Below, piece after piece: positions 45,111 to 56,800 of a stretch of DNA of 64,000 nucleotides. The notes beneath the pieces were generated by a model. The model saw nothing but the letters and a program-made list of their open reading frames with translations. It did no database searches and was not told where the DNA came from. Numbering within the stretch: position 1 is the stretch's first letter; each line of letters opens with the position of its first letter. This DNA comes from Geosiphon pyriformis (lineage: Eukaryota; Glomeromycota; Glomeromycetes; Archaeosporales; Geosiphonaceae), in the NCBI GenBank assembly GCA_016748015.1, contig JAAOMT010000436.1:1300847-1364846 (forward strand), written 5' to 3'. Position numbers and translations under genes: made by a program.

Positions 45111-47350
45111 AGTATAACTCAATCATAATCTAGAAATTAGGACCAAACTAAATAGTTCAGAGCTAAATATGGTTCACACACTTTCTACATATAACTAGTT
45201 ATTCAAATCAGTTTAGGCTATACTATACTGTTAACTTACAAGAAAACTTGTCCAAGATAGACATTTTTTGAATTATATCAAACAAAATAAGACTACTAGG
45301 AACCAATCCAACAAACCACTCAGCTGTTTTTATAGAACAAGACCTAATTTTAAATTCTCAAAATGCCATTAACTTACCAAATATCTCATCACTTACTCCA
45401 ATTGGAGCACCAGAATCACCAAACAAATCAACATTTTTCATGCTATATTCAGTTTTTAATGCTACTACTTTTCTCTCCAACTTACTAACAGATTTGCTAA
45501 ATGCACCCAAATGTATCATAAGCTCATTAACCCTGTTTCTAAGCTTATTGTTAAATACAAGATCACTATTAACAAATTGTTCAAAAATTTTAATCATAAA
45601 GTCAACAGGCTTAACAATAGATTTAACCAAAACAGAAAGCTTGGCCAAATCAGATTTCAGAGACACCAGCCAAGAAGACATTAAAGAATTATCAACAGTT
45701 ACAAAAAAAACAGAAGCCACCAAAAAAGAAAACTCAAAAAAAACAGGAGAAACAGATGTCTTTACATAAGACAAAAAACTAATAAAATATGGTTTAAATA
45801 CCTTGGGAGCCTTAGAAAAAGGAGGTAAAGCAACCTTATAGTCTATGGCCAAATGACCTATCTTTTAATACTAAAAACAATGCCAACAACCAGGAGTTTC
45901 TCACCAGATACAGCACTTTTTTAGTGTATCAGTTTTAATAACAACAAGGTCTAAATCAGCTTGAGAGTTAAATATAATCAGAGCAAAGTGAAAATAACAA
46001 CCAAAATTAAGAAACCAAGGAACAAAACAAGTCTAACCACCAACTTAAAAAACCATATTACTGATTTCAAAGACAGTGCAGCCAGAAAGAAGATTGACCA
46101 ACTTGGTCTTAAACCTATCATGAGACACAATTGTTTCTTATTGATTCACAAAAAGAAAAATTCAAACACTATCTTTGTTTACTAAAACTGACCAGTAATT
46201 AAAAGCAGATGTAACAGCAACCAAATTTTTAAAATGGACCACAACATACTGTTAAATACTGGTAGACTTCAACATAACATAAGTAAACATACCAAAAACA
46301 CTGAGAACTGTCTTAATGTTAATAGTAGACATATTCAAAGACATATTACACAGTGCAACAGCAGCAGAAAGAGAGCCAGACTTAGAAACCACCAAGAACT
46401 TGGCAATTTTGAGAGTGGCCAAACATACAGAGCTTGTAAGCTCAATCAAAAATACAGCTTTCAAAGATACTTGAAAAGCAAACTCCATACAAAACAGCTT
46501 TACATTGTCTTTTAATACTGATTTTGTATCCAAAAAACCATCTACAGACTAAAAAACAGTCTTAACATGAGCCAATTTGATCTTAAAAGTAGCACCAGAC
46601 ACCAGAGTAGAGGCCACCCACCCAGCAAACTTTTGATAATTAGCAATATTTTTTTAAGCATCACTAACAGCAGCACCAAAAACCAAAGAAGAAGATGATT
46701 CAGTTTCTATCTAATTAGCTCAGTTCCCAAAAACAGGTAACCCAACAAAAGATGATTGTTTTGCTTCTAAAACCAGTAATAATCTGCCAAAAGACACCAC
46801 ATTCAGCAACACAGCCAGTAGTTAATCTTGGCCTATCTTAGATAATGTGCTGGATGATGTAACAGAGATCTTATCTGAAATTTTATTTGGAACCACAAAG
46901 GGGTTTGGTGTAATAATAGCAAAAGCAAATAACTGCCTCCATTTTTCTGAACTTTTGGTTTTTTTGACTATTTTTTTTGAAAAGGAGGTATTAAAAGCAC
47001 CAAACATTAAAGCTATAAAAGGAAACACTAGCTTGTTAACTGGTCTACTATTAAACACTTTTGGGCTTTTAGTAGGGGTGGAGGCAATACTGAGACTAAT
47101 CCAAGTGTGTCTTTTTGAGAGAACTTTAACTGGTAAAAAACCAGTCAAAGATGAGAAAGTTGCTTCAATAGCTATCAAAGACAGCTTTTCATGATTACTG
47201 GGTAAAAGAAAGGCTTCTAAAACATTTTGCTTAGTTGTTTCTACAACAGAGAGAGCTTTTCTGGTTGAAATTTTATTAGATATCTAAGGAAAGATATTAA
47301 GTGTAGTCTTTTTACTCTTTGCTCTGGTCATGGTCATAAAATTTAAAGAA
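45111..47350 (-). pseudogene. LINE copy III, ORF1-only element
   Basis: Minus strand. ORF1 starts at about 47336 (MTMTRAKSKKT...). It contains a Lys/Pro/Ser-rich N-terminus (open 47178-46822), then an RRM-like segment (about 46530-46130: NMSLNMSTINIKTVLSVFG, then VVVHFKNL). A broken knuckle (near 45880, IGHLAIDYK with Cys to Tyr) and a C-terminal coiled coil (45852-45358, FSKSVSKLERKVVALK) follow. The ORF continues a little past LMAF into IIQKMSILDKFSCK. The typical LINE 3' UTR then starts directly (about 45245-45111). There is no ORF2. Copy IV has the same ORF1-to-3' UTR junction. Confidence 0.78.
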
Positions 47351-48180
47351 ACAAAGAGTTTTTTTTGTATTATTATAATTACTTTATAATGTATTATTTA
47401 ATGTTTTTATTAATAATATAAAAAATGATTTTAAAATATTTAGTAAAATTTTATTAAATTAAAATTTATTGATTTAGAATAATATGTTATTATTTAATTT
47501 AATTTTTTTAAATCTATTAATTTTGAAAAAAATAATATTTAAATTTTTGAAAAAAAAATTAATATAAATATCTTAAAAGTTAAATTAATCAATTTTTTAA
47601 AATATATAATTTTTAAAATTAGCAATATAATTATTCAAGTATATAATTAAACATGTTTTATTCTTTAATTTCTTAATTTTAATTGTTATTAAAAATATTT
47701 AAAATTTAGATTATTTGGTTTTTAAATATAAATTTTTTTTTTTAGTTTATTAAAATTTGCTTTTAAATGGTTTTTATATTCAAAGTTTTTGTAAACTAAT
47801 TATATAACTCAGTTTTTTATATTAAGATTATTATTTTATTTGGTATGCTTAATGTTATTGTATTTAATAAAATAAGAATTGAATTTTATTTTATTAAAAT
47901 AAATAAAACAACAATCATTATACTTTTTATTAATTTTCTTTTTTGTATAACTTTTTGGATTTTATTTTCAAAAAATCAACAAAAAAAAAGTTTTTAATGT
48001 TATTCCCAATCAAAATGAAGTGCTAAATACAAAGACAAAAATCTTATTTATTGTGTATTTTATGTGAAAAAAGGTATATTGTTTACATTATTAGTAAGAT
48101 TTCCAATAGAGCCTTTGCTGTATTTATAAATAGATTTGTAAACTATGTTTCGAATCCTTGAATCACATAAAAGATGGGCT
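47351..48180. other. AT desert without genes
   Basis: AT-rich to about 48000, then more balanced sequence downstream of NSE1 (its likely 3' flank, with AATAAA-like motifs). No ORF of note. Confidence 0.55.
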
Positions 48181-48198
48181 TATGATCATTTGTAAATT

Positions 48199-49509
48199 TC
48201 AATTCCCGTCTCGATCTGCGTAATACACAATTGTTTCGCTGCTATTTCGCGATCTTCTCACTCGAGGCGAGGAGTCGCTACCAACTACCATCGTTTCTCT
48301 CCAATTTGCTTTGCATGTTGGACATACCTTTTCTGATTGTGATGAGAAATATCTTTGGGCACAGTGTTGGTGCAGTCGTACACTACATTGTTGAACAATG
48401 CATCGCTGTCCCTGAATTGAAACGGTAATCAATTTTCTAATGTGGGCTTCGTTCAGGCAACAGAGTAATCTAATACTTTACCTTAGTTACAATATCAAAA
48501 CATAAAGTACATTCCTTTATTTCATCATCAAATTCTTGCTTTAGGTAATTTTGAAGTTCTAATATAGTTCTTGGACTCATCGAGTATCTCCCGCTCCTAT
48601 TTCAAAGTTAATATAAATTCAGCAAAGATTCCTTAAATTCCTCAAAGATAAAAACTTCACATACAATGATTTAACTAGCCACTTATCATCCACAAATCTT
48701 TGTATAAGTTGTTCTGCCGCGTTTTTTGTCATGGGGGGCTTTACGCGGGAACACTCGCGAAGAGCAGAAATCGCTGAAACCGAGAAGGCTTCATCATCAG
48801 CACGCACAATCATGTCAATCTAGAAATTAACAAGCCCATTAAAGGAGGTTTTAAGAAGCTTATGAAATTTTGAGAAAATATCAATTACTAGAATTTTGAA
48901 ATATGATATTTCTAGAGGGGTGTACTCTGTGGCAAGTTTAGCTATTTCATCCTCGCTAGTATTTACCTATGGGAATAAAAAAGGAAATAGCAGATCAAGA
49001 AAAAACAGATATGTCAAAAATCAATATAATTGTAGATGTGTTTTTAATTTTTCCAAATACCAGTGCCCAAAGTGCTTCACCGGTCGATTCATCAAGACTT
49101 TTGCGAAATTCCATATCCATAGAATTCAACCTTTTATTGATAGTATCCAGAAAAGGCTCAAAATCTTGTTGATGGAACATATCTATTCTCCAAAAACATT
49201 ACAAAATATTGATCAATTCATAAGACGTCTCAAATGTAAAAACCCGTTGGGTTTTTACACAAATAGTTGTTTTGGTTTGATTTTTGAAAAAAATGTCTTG
49301 GCCAATAGATAAAGTAACTGTCGATAAACTAAAATAGTCAAAAATACTTTCTACCACAAACATTTCACTAAAGGAATTCAAAAGACGTTACTTTTTGTCA
49401 CCTCACAAACTCGTTTGTAGATCTCTAAACCCTTTGATTCCAAGAAAACACGTTCAGCTATAGAAGCTTGTAGGAAAAGACGGTGCGCGTTTGTATATGA
49501 AGGTGGCAT
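48199..49509 (-). CDS. NSE1: Non-structural maintenance of chromosomes element 1 (SMC5/6 complex E3 subunit)
   Basis: Six exons on the minus strand: 49509-49407, 49182-49061, 48966-48889, 48819-48665, 48596-48482, 48411-48199. Summed they give 786 nt, 261 residues and TGA, close to the usual size (about 230-340). Introns are 224, 94, 69, 68 and 70 nt, all GT..AG. N-terminal winged-helix part: NAHRLFLQASIAERV, ALWALVNTSEDEIAKLATEY, MTKNAAEQLIQRFVDDKWL, MSPRTILELQNYL. The C-terminal variant RING is C4HC3: C182, C185, C195, C200, H205, C208, C221, C224. NSE1 works with NSE3/NSE4 in the nuclear SMC5/6 complex in recombination repair. No inactivating change seen. The exon 1 boundary is the least certain part (donor GTGAGG, long intron). 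Confidence 0.9.
49235..49259. repeat. Perfect hairpin in NSE1 intron 1
   Basis: TGTAAAAACCC / GGGTTTTTACA, 11-bp arms with a GTT loop, lies inside the unusually long first intron (224 nt). It could fold in the pre-mRNA or be a remnant of a small palindromic insertion. Confidence 0.7.
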
Positions 49510-49587
49510 ATTGAATAGAGAATATAGGCTTTGCTAGAAACTGAAGAATAATATAAATCTCGAATATTGACTTTCACCGTCTCCGTT

Positions 49588-49637
49588 ACGCGTCACATTC
49601 TAATCGCTGATCAGTTATATAATATTTTTAAACGCGT
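49588..49637 (-). promoter_or_regulatory. Two ACGCGT (MCB-like) sites upstream of NSE1
   Basis: ACGCGT occurs at 49588-49593 and 49632-49637, about 80 and 125 bp upstream of the NSE1 start codon. In yeasts this hexamer (MluI cell-cycle box) is bound by the Mbp1/Swi6-type factor MBF and drives G1/S transcription of replication and repair genes. Two copies within 50 bp are unexpected in such AT-rich DNA. Function here is inference. Confidence 0.5.
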
Positions 49638-49659
49638 GCACATCTAGCCTGATCGTTTT

Positions 49660-50255
49660 ATTCCCTTTGTTTGGCCTGTATCTCTCCCAGTATCGTATAT
49701 CTTGGTGCCGTGCTTTGTGTGCACTCTAGTTATTTGCAATTGTTTGTAATTATAATTATAGTAATTGATTATGTAACTAGTTACCTAAATCAGTTAAGAC
49801 TATTGATTAAAATTAAAATATATAAAAGATTAATTAAATTCTTTGGATATATTTATATAAATAAAATAAATAAAATTATAATAAATTTTAAAATAATAAA
49901 TAATTATATAATATATAATAGATTAAATTAAAAAAAATAGATTTTTTTTTTTACTATTTTAAAAATTTTTTTATATAAAATTTTAAAGTTTATTGTTAAA
50001 ACTGGTAAAATTAAACCCAAAACTGATTTAACTTCTTATTTGGCAGCTAATATATTTGTTAATAATACAATTTGAATTAAAAATAATTAAACTATTACTT
50101 AATATATTTTGAATATTATTAGTAAGTTTTTAGAATTAATAACATATTAATTAATAATAATAAAATTGTAGATATTTTTATTAATTAAAAAACCAGAAAA
50201 TTTTTTTAAATATTAATAATTTGTTTATTTTTTTTATTTTTTTTATTAAGATTTA
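49660..50255 (+). pseudogene. AT-eroded LINE reverse-transcriptase relic
   Basis: Sequence becomes almost pure A/T after 49740. Within 49970-50240 the plus strand still reads LAANIFVNNTIWIKNNQTIT, matching the FVNNTIW region of LINE copy II (41530-41600), and a following ILNIISKF-like segment. Nearly all G and C are gone. Nothing else supported in 49660-49970. Confidence 0.65.
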
Positions 50256-51898
50256 ATGAGTATAACCCAATTACTATCTAAAAATTAGAAACAAACTAAG
50301 TATTCTAGTGCTAAATATAGTTTATGTACTTTTTACATATAACTAATTATTTAAATCAGTTTAAACTATATTATATTAATACTTTAGAAAAAACTTACCC
50401 AAAGAAAATATTCTGAACAATTTCAAATAATATAGCACTATTACTAACTTACCAACAGCTTTGCCAAAAAATACTTATATATATCAAAACTTTATTAACT
50501 CTAAGGCCAAGAGCACTATTTAAAACCAAATTCTTATTAACAAATTGTTTAAATATAGTGACCAAAAAATCAACTGACTTAACAATAGAATTAATCAAAG
50601 CAAAAAACTTGGCCAATTTGGATTTTAAAGAAATTAATTAAGAAGAAATCACAGAATTAACAGTTATTGTATTAGCAAAAAAAACCAAACCAACTAAAGA
50701 ATAAGAAGCCAAAAAAAGTGTAGAAGCAGCAGCTTTAACATAAAATTTATTGCCAATAATACAAAAAACAAAAACCTTAAAAACCTTAAAAGGGAAAGAT
50801 AAAGACATTTTACAATTTAAAGCCAGATAATTTAAACTCTAACACCAAAAACAATACCAATTTTTAGAAGTTTCTTATCAAATATGGCATTTTTTCAATG
50901 TATTAGTCTTAATAATTACAGTATTTAAATCAATCTGAAATTTAAATATAACTAAAGCAAATCAGAAATATTAACCAGAATTAAAAAAGCAAGAAATAAA
51001 ACATGTCTAACTATCAACTTAAGAAATTATATTACTAATTTTAAAAACAATACAACCAAAGAAAAGATTGATCAATTTAGTTTTAAATCTATTACAAAAT
51101 ATAATAGTCTTATCTTAATTCACCAAAAAAAAAATTCTAATACTATTTTTATCCACTAAAACTAACCAATAATTTAAAGCAAACACAATAGAGTCCAGTT
51201 TCTTAAAACAAACAATTACATATTGCCAAATATTAGTAGATTTTAATATTATATAGGCAACTTTATTAAATACATTAAAAACTGTTTTAATATTAATAAT
51301 AAATACACTTAAAAGCACATTATACAGTACAATAATAGCAAAAAAAAAACCAGATTCAGAAATCACCAAAAACTTGGCAATTTTAAGAGTAATTAAATAA
51401 ACAGAACTTATAAGTTCAACCAAAAAAACAGCTTTTAAAGATTCTTAAGAAGCAAATTTTATATAAAAAAGCTTTTTATATTGTTTTTTAACATTGATTT
51501 TACATTCAAAAAACTATGTATAGACTGAAAAACAGTTTTAACATAAGCCAATTTGATCTTAAAAATAGCATCAAGTACTAAAATAAAGACTATCTACTTA
51601 GCAAATTTTTGACAACTAATAATAGTTTTCCAGGTACCATTAATAACAACATTAAAAACCAAAGAAAAAATTAAATCAATTTCTATCTGATCAATCCAGT
51701 TTTTATAAACAAATAATTTAACAAAAAACTGTTGTTTTGCTTTTAAAATTGACAATAATCTGCTAGAAAATACCATATTTGACAATACAGCCAGTGGTTA
51801 ATTTTGGTTTATCTTGAACAATATGCTGAATAATATAATAGAAATCTTATTTAGGATCTTATTAAAAATCACAAAAAAATTTAGTATAATAATAGTAG
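50256..51898 (-). pseudogene. LINE copy IV, ORF1-only element, 3' part
   Basis: Minus strand; LINE 3' UTR at about 50260-50390, then ORF1 remnants read upward: an RRM-like region (51423-51115: TIKIAKFLVISESG-like, then NIWQYVIVCFK) and the segment 51785-51594. It is colinear with copy III but more eroded (many A/T changes). It is interrupted by element D at 51899, with target copy GTAG at 51895-51898, and resumes at 60450. As in copy III, ORF1 passes straight into the 3' UTR, without ORF2. Confidence 0.72.
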
Positions 51899-52552
51899 TA
51901 TTATAGGTTGGAGTAACAAGTTAACAGATAGCAAAAAAGAACAGAATTGTAGGGTGATGAAAGAAATCAAAGGAAGTTCAACTTTAAAGAGCGAATTGAA
52001 TAAGTATAGATTTAATATGTAAGATTAGTCTCATAAAATATCTTAGTTGCTATACTTTTTAAAAATAACCAGGGAATCTAAAAGTAGAGAGATAGTCCAT
52101 ACTATTAACAAATGATTACATATTAGTATAATTCTATGCCTCATGTTAGCATTTTTAGAATTCAATATCAGGTATTAGATGTATTTTTCAGTCATATTTT
52201 ATTCAATAATTTTCCAATATTGCAATTACATGTTTCAGGAAAAGAGTAAGAAATAACCAACAAGTAATTTTTTATTTCAAGATGTTTAGATACTTAAAGA
52301 TAGAGAAAGAGAATTTAGCAATAAGAGAATAATTAAGATGAAAGTTGTTATTTTATTTCTTTTTTTTCTTTGATTTTTACATACTTTTCTACAGCTAAAA
52401 GATTCATTGTTTATATAGCTATTAAAAATAGTCAATGATCAGATCAATGATCAGATCAATGATCACTTTCTAAAAATAGAGTGGCTAATTATATGACATT
52501 AATGACTAATACATGTAATATTTAATAAGAAGTATAGATTTAAACCATAATA
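51899..52552 (-). repeat. 3' LTR of element D
   Basis: 654 bp. It aligns with 59751-60445; the partner is longer mainly because its GATCAATGATCA array is expanded. Array here about 52436-52466. Confidence 0.88.
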
Positions 52553-52570
52553 TTATCCTCTCCAAAGAGA
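52553..52570 (-). other. Polypurine tract of element D
   Basis: Minus strand CTTTGGAGAGGATAA-like purine stretch abutting the 3' LTR, the plus-strand primer position. Confidence 0.55.
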
Positions 52571-52741
52571 TTAAGCTTTGGCAAAATCAAGTTATTCATG
52601 ATGTAATCTATTTGAAGAGTTTTATTTAACTCAAAGCTAACTAGTTTATTGAAGTTTTTTATGAGTTTTATATTCAAGAGACTAAATATTTGTATTAAAG
52701 TTTTGGCTCTTTTAGCAATAGTTAAAACTCCTGAGACATTT

Positions 52742-53145
52742 AACTATATAATACCCAAAATTTCTTTTTGTATTTTTGAAGTTGTTTTCTTCATAAGTTT
52801 CATATCTTCTATGATTTTTTCAAGATGACCATAGAGTTTTAATTGCCTTCCATATGACAAGTTTTTGTCTATGGGTAAGATTTCTTGGAGTGTTTTTTTA
52901 ATTATATTAAAAGGTAGGAGTATAGCTATTGTTATACTTTCCAACAGATATTTATCCATTTTGCTACCAATTTTTTCTCTTCTAATAGTGGTTTTTTTTG
53001 GTCTAATAACAGTATGTATTCTACTGTTATCAGTTATGGTGGTTTGTTTTTCAATGGTCAGAGTAGCATTTGGATAGTTTTTTAATCCAATACTTATGGA
53101 AAGTATAGAAGGTGTTTTGAATGTTTTGATCCAGAAAATAATTAT
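52742..53145 (-). pseudogene. ORF3-like frame of element D, downstream of integrase
   Basis: An open frame of about 130 codons, IKTFKTPSILSISIGLKNYP through GRQLKLYGHLEKIIEDMKLM to KEILGII-stop, lies between integrase and the 3' LTR. It has no stop over its length; the start codon is unclear (internal ATG at 52959). It is basic and lacks a membrane segment. LKNYPNATLTI resembles LKTIPKLSITV near the start of ORF3 in element A, so it may be a distant homologue. Function unknown. Confidence 0.5.
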
Positions 53146-53169
53146 TTATGTCAATTGAAGATACCTCTG

Positions 53170-54420
53170 TTTTGGGAATGATGCATTTATTTATACTTAA
53201 TTTTGGTGATTATTTGGGTTGGTATTATCACAACAGACAACCAATTAGGTTATTTATAATATTTTTTGAGTCATGTACTATAAACAAAATAATTATTAAA
53301 GATTGTTCTAAATTAATCTTGAAGAATATAAAAACTATTGTTCAAAACTTTGTTGACTATAAAGGGTCTTTTCTACTGGCTAGAGAATTTATTACCATAG
53401 ACATTGTTTTTGTCTAAACAGTATTTTAATACAAAGTTACCAACACTTAAAAAAAGTGTTTTATAGGTTTTTTTTTTCTTAAGCTTTTCTTGGAACTGTT
53501 TTATTTTTTCAAAAGCAATTATTTGTGTTTCTACCAAGGAATCAAGAATAGTACTAAGTTTTCTTTGCAAAATGTCTTTGTAATTTTCTATTGTAATCTT
53601 TTCAAAGAGTATTGTCTCAATATCAGTTTTTATTGGTAGTGTTGTCATGTGTTCATAAAGCAGATAAAAAGGTTTATAACTTGTTATGTTATAATTCACA
53701 GTTTTATAAGCAAACAAAGCTGAAGGCAGTACTTTGTCTTATAAGTTTGTTTCTTCACTGGTTTTGGCCAAAGTTTTACATAGTGTTCTATTGAAATGTT
53801 CCACTAAGCCATTTGTTTAAAGGTAGTAAGGGGAAAAAAGTTTATGACATATTCCCATTTTTCTACAAAGTTTTTCAACCAGTGTACTGAGAAAAGCTCT
53901 TTCTCTATCAGATAAAAGTTTTTTGGAGCAGTTATGATGGCAGATAATATCTTTATAAATGAAATTGGCTATTGAGACTGCTGTTTGGTCTGAAGTGGCT
54001 CTTGCTTCTATCTACTTTGTAAGATAGTCAGTAGCTGTGATAATGTATCTGTTGCCATTAGGAGTTATTGTTAAAGGTTCAACAACATCTATAAATGGTT
54101 GACTGACAAAGATTGGATGGATATCTTCTTTACAATTGGGTTTGTCTTTTTTTGGCAGATGTTATAGGTTTTGATGTATTTAGAAATGTTTTTTCTCAAG
54201 ATAGGCCAATAATAGCAAACTAAGATTTTTTGAATTGTTTTTGTTTTTTCAAAGTGTTCAGTTAATGGGTCAGTGTGCATTTTGTATATTACAATTTCTT
54301 TTTTTTCAAATCTGATGACTCTTTGGGGGTGGTTAAGATCTTTTTTGTTTCTTTTATATAATTGATTTTGGCAGATCAAATAAAAATTTAATTGTTTGTG
54401 CAAATGTTCTCTTTGCTGTT
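53170..54420 (-). pseudogene. Integrase of element D
   Basis: Zinc domain: HFEKTKTIQKILVCYYWPI, NICQKK (first Cys lost). Core: FIDVVEPLTI (Asp), LLSDREREFL (Asp) and TNGLVEHFNRTL (Glu), all present, in shifting frames with stops such as YLTK-stop-IEARA (Trp codon). The C-terminal part VGNFVLKYCLDKNNVYGNKF is open at 53373-53717. It is the only integrase in the window that retains the full DDE set. Confidence 0.85.
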
Positions 54421-54639
54421 AAGTGTAATCTGGTGGGTATTGTTCTTTACCCAAAAATTCTATTAAGACAGAGTAGTTGTTCAAGTTTATTATCATGTTT
54501 GTTTGTGAAGGAGTTACTAATAATTAGATTAGTTTGGTTTGAGAAGCTTGTACTGTCACTAGATAGTAAACCTAAAGAAAACATTGACATTTTAATGATT
54601 TGCTCCTTTGTGGTATTGAATATTATAGTTAAATTCATC

Positions 54640-55932
54640 CAAGTGGAGTATTTAGTGAGTTATTCATTTGTGTTCTAACTTTTTTTTATTGCACAGCCAA
54701 ACTAAGACTTGATGATTTGTTACCACTAAGAATTTTGCACCAAGAAGATATTGATCTCAGTAACTAGTAGCCCAAACTACTGCTAAATATTCTTGTTCAG
54801 TAACTGAATAGTTCTTTTCTGCTGGTGTGAGAGATCTACTGGCATATGTTATAGCATGCTCTCTGCTATTTTCATCTTTCTGTGAAAAGACAGCACCAAG
54901 TCCATAGCCAGATGTATCAGTATAGAGAATAAAAAATTGATTCAAATCAGGTTGCTTGAAAATTGGTTCAATAACAAGTTTTTCCTTCAGAATTTCAAAA
55001 GCTTTTTGTTAATGAGTGCTTCAGTAATAATTGACATTTTTCTTGAATAGCTGATTAAGAAAAAAGGTAATTTTGGAGAAATCCTTAATAAATTTGTGAT
55101 AGTAAGAAGCCAAACCAAGGAAAAAGTGTAGTTTAGGAATATTTATTGGTTGTCTAGTGTTTTGAACTTTTTCAACTTTAGTTGGGTCAAGGAAGATTTT
55201 ATCTTTTGTAATAAGATGACCAAGGAACTGGGTGGATTGATGTCCAAAGAAAAATTTGATTGGATTGATCTTAAGACCAGTATTTCTGAGCAGGTCAAAA
55301 ACCTTCTGCAAATATTCAAAATGTTCATTCCAAGTTTTTGAGTAGACTATTATGTCATCTAAATAGATCAGAACAAAGTTTTCTTTTATTGATTCAAATA
55401 CTTTGTTTATTAAACATTGAAAGATGGGAGGAGCATTGGTAAAACCAAAAGACATGACTGTAAATTCATAGATGCCATACTTGGTAATAAAAGCAGTTTT
55501 TTTTTTGCTTTCTAAATTCATCTCTACTTGCCAAAATCCAGCAGTTAAGTCAATAGTTGAGAAGAAAGCAGCACCATTGAATTTGTCTAGTATTACATCA
55601 ATTTTAGGGAGTGAGTACATATCTCTTATAGTAATGGCATTTAATTAGTGGTAATCAATACAAAAACATAGAGTTCCACCTTTTTTGAATATCACTATAA
55701 CTGGAAAAGCCTATTCACTTTTGGTTTCTTGTATGAATCTAAGATCTTTTATCTGGTTTATTTCTTTCTTGATAAACTTATCATTGCATTGATTGAATTG
55801 ATAAGGCTTCAAATAGATAGGATAAGTTTCTTTTGTAATAATAGTGTGTTGTATCATATGGATTTGTCCAGAGGTATTATCTTCTTTTGAGATAATTGGG
55901 CTATTTTTAGCCAATAGATTTTCAATGTCCAC
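54640..55932 (-). pseudogene. Reverse transcriptase and RNase H of element D
   Basis: RT is open for 199 codons (55620-55021): SLPKIDVILDKFNGAAFFST, FGFTNAPPIFQCLIN, LIYLDDIIVYSKTW (YLDD at 55354-55365, minus), QFLGHLITKDKIFLDP. Upstream: CIDYH, then TAA in place of Arg/Gln-Leu. RNase H: LYTDTSGYGLGAVFSQKD, ITYASRSLTPAEKNYSVTEQE, then VVTNHQVLVWL with Asp to Asn. This is a canonical Ty3-type RT, different in detail from A/B/C. Confidence 0.88.
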
Positions 55933-56099
55933 TTTTTTTTCTTTAGAGAAAAGTTTTCTTTGTTCTACAACTAGTGATTAGATTTCAGGTGGTTTATTTT
56001 CAAAAGACTTCTGTACTTCTTTTAGTTCTTTTTTAAGTATTAAACTAATTGGCTCCTAATCTTTATAATAGATTAGGCAGAACTTGTATTCATTACTAG

Positions 56100-56800
56100 A
56101 AGAATACAAAGGTTTATCACACCAGCATCTGGTATAAAGACCATATTACCAATAATTATATTTTGCTTTTTTGCCAGGTTTTCTATCAAAGGTTCTTCTG
56201 AAGATATTATAATAAGACCAGCAGATCAGCTTGCTATTTACCATGATTCTTTTTTTATCTGCTTTAACATTATCTAATGACTTGCCATTGCTGGTAAAAA
56301 TAGTATAAGCAAGTTTAGCAGTTTCTTCTTGTTCTTTTTGTTTATTTTCTTTGTCACTTTCTTCATTATTTGACTCATCTGATTGCTCTTTTTTTTGGCT
56401 TTGTTTGAGTACTGGAGGAGTTGTCCAATGGCAACACTTAATCACAATGGGTTTCTTACTACATCTGATGATCAGTTCACAAAGTTCATAATCAAGCAAA
56501 GCTTTTGCTTTCTTGAGCCATTCATTACCAACTATTATAGTGTATTTTTTTGCTTCAGATATTTCCATATTAGTTTTAATGCTGATGCTATTGATTCAGA
56601 CAAGAACAACTTTGACTATGTTCAGACCTTTCTTCTTGTCACCATGTATATTGGTCATTAGTTTTGTGAATAGTTCATCAATTTTTCTGCCAATTGCTTC
56701 TAAAAAGTGTTGGCAATGATGCTAACAGATGATTTACTATTCAGAATCAGATCAATAAAGTAACTAACCACTTGGGCTTTATAAATGAGAAAGATAACAT
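56100..56800 (-). pseudogene. Aspartic protease of element D and linker
   Basis: It reads FIDLILNSKSSVSIIAN, where DSGSS-type residues have become NSKSS (two G-to-A), then a frame change, then TIIVGNEWLKKAKALLDYEL (56568 onward, open to 56146). The Ser/Glu/Lys-rich linker continues toward RT. Inactive. Confidence 0.78.

Noticed and set aside
45440-47194. Plus-strand ORFs at 45440-45769 and 46847-47194
   Set aside because: Antisense shadows of the LINE copy III ORF1, which has the RRM-like, knuckle and coiled-coil order on the minus strand.
49671-49931. 86-codon ORF beside NSE1
   Set aside because: Ile/Lys/Asn/Tyr-only low-complexity translation of AT-eroded sequence; overlaps the LINE relic.
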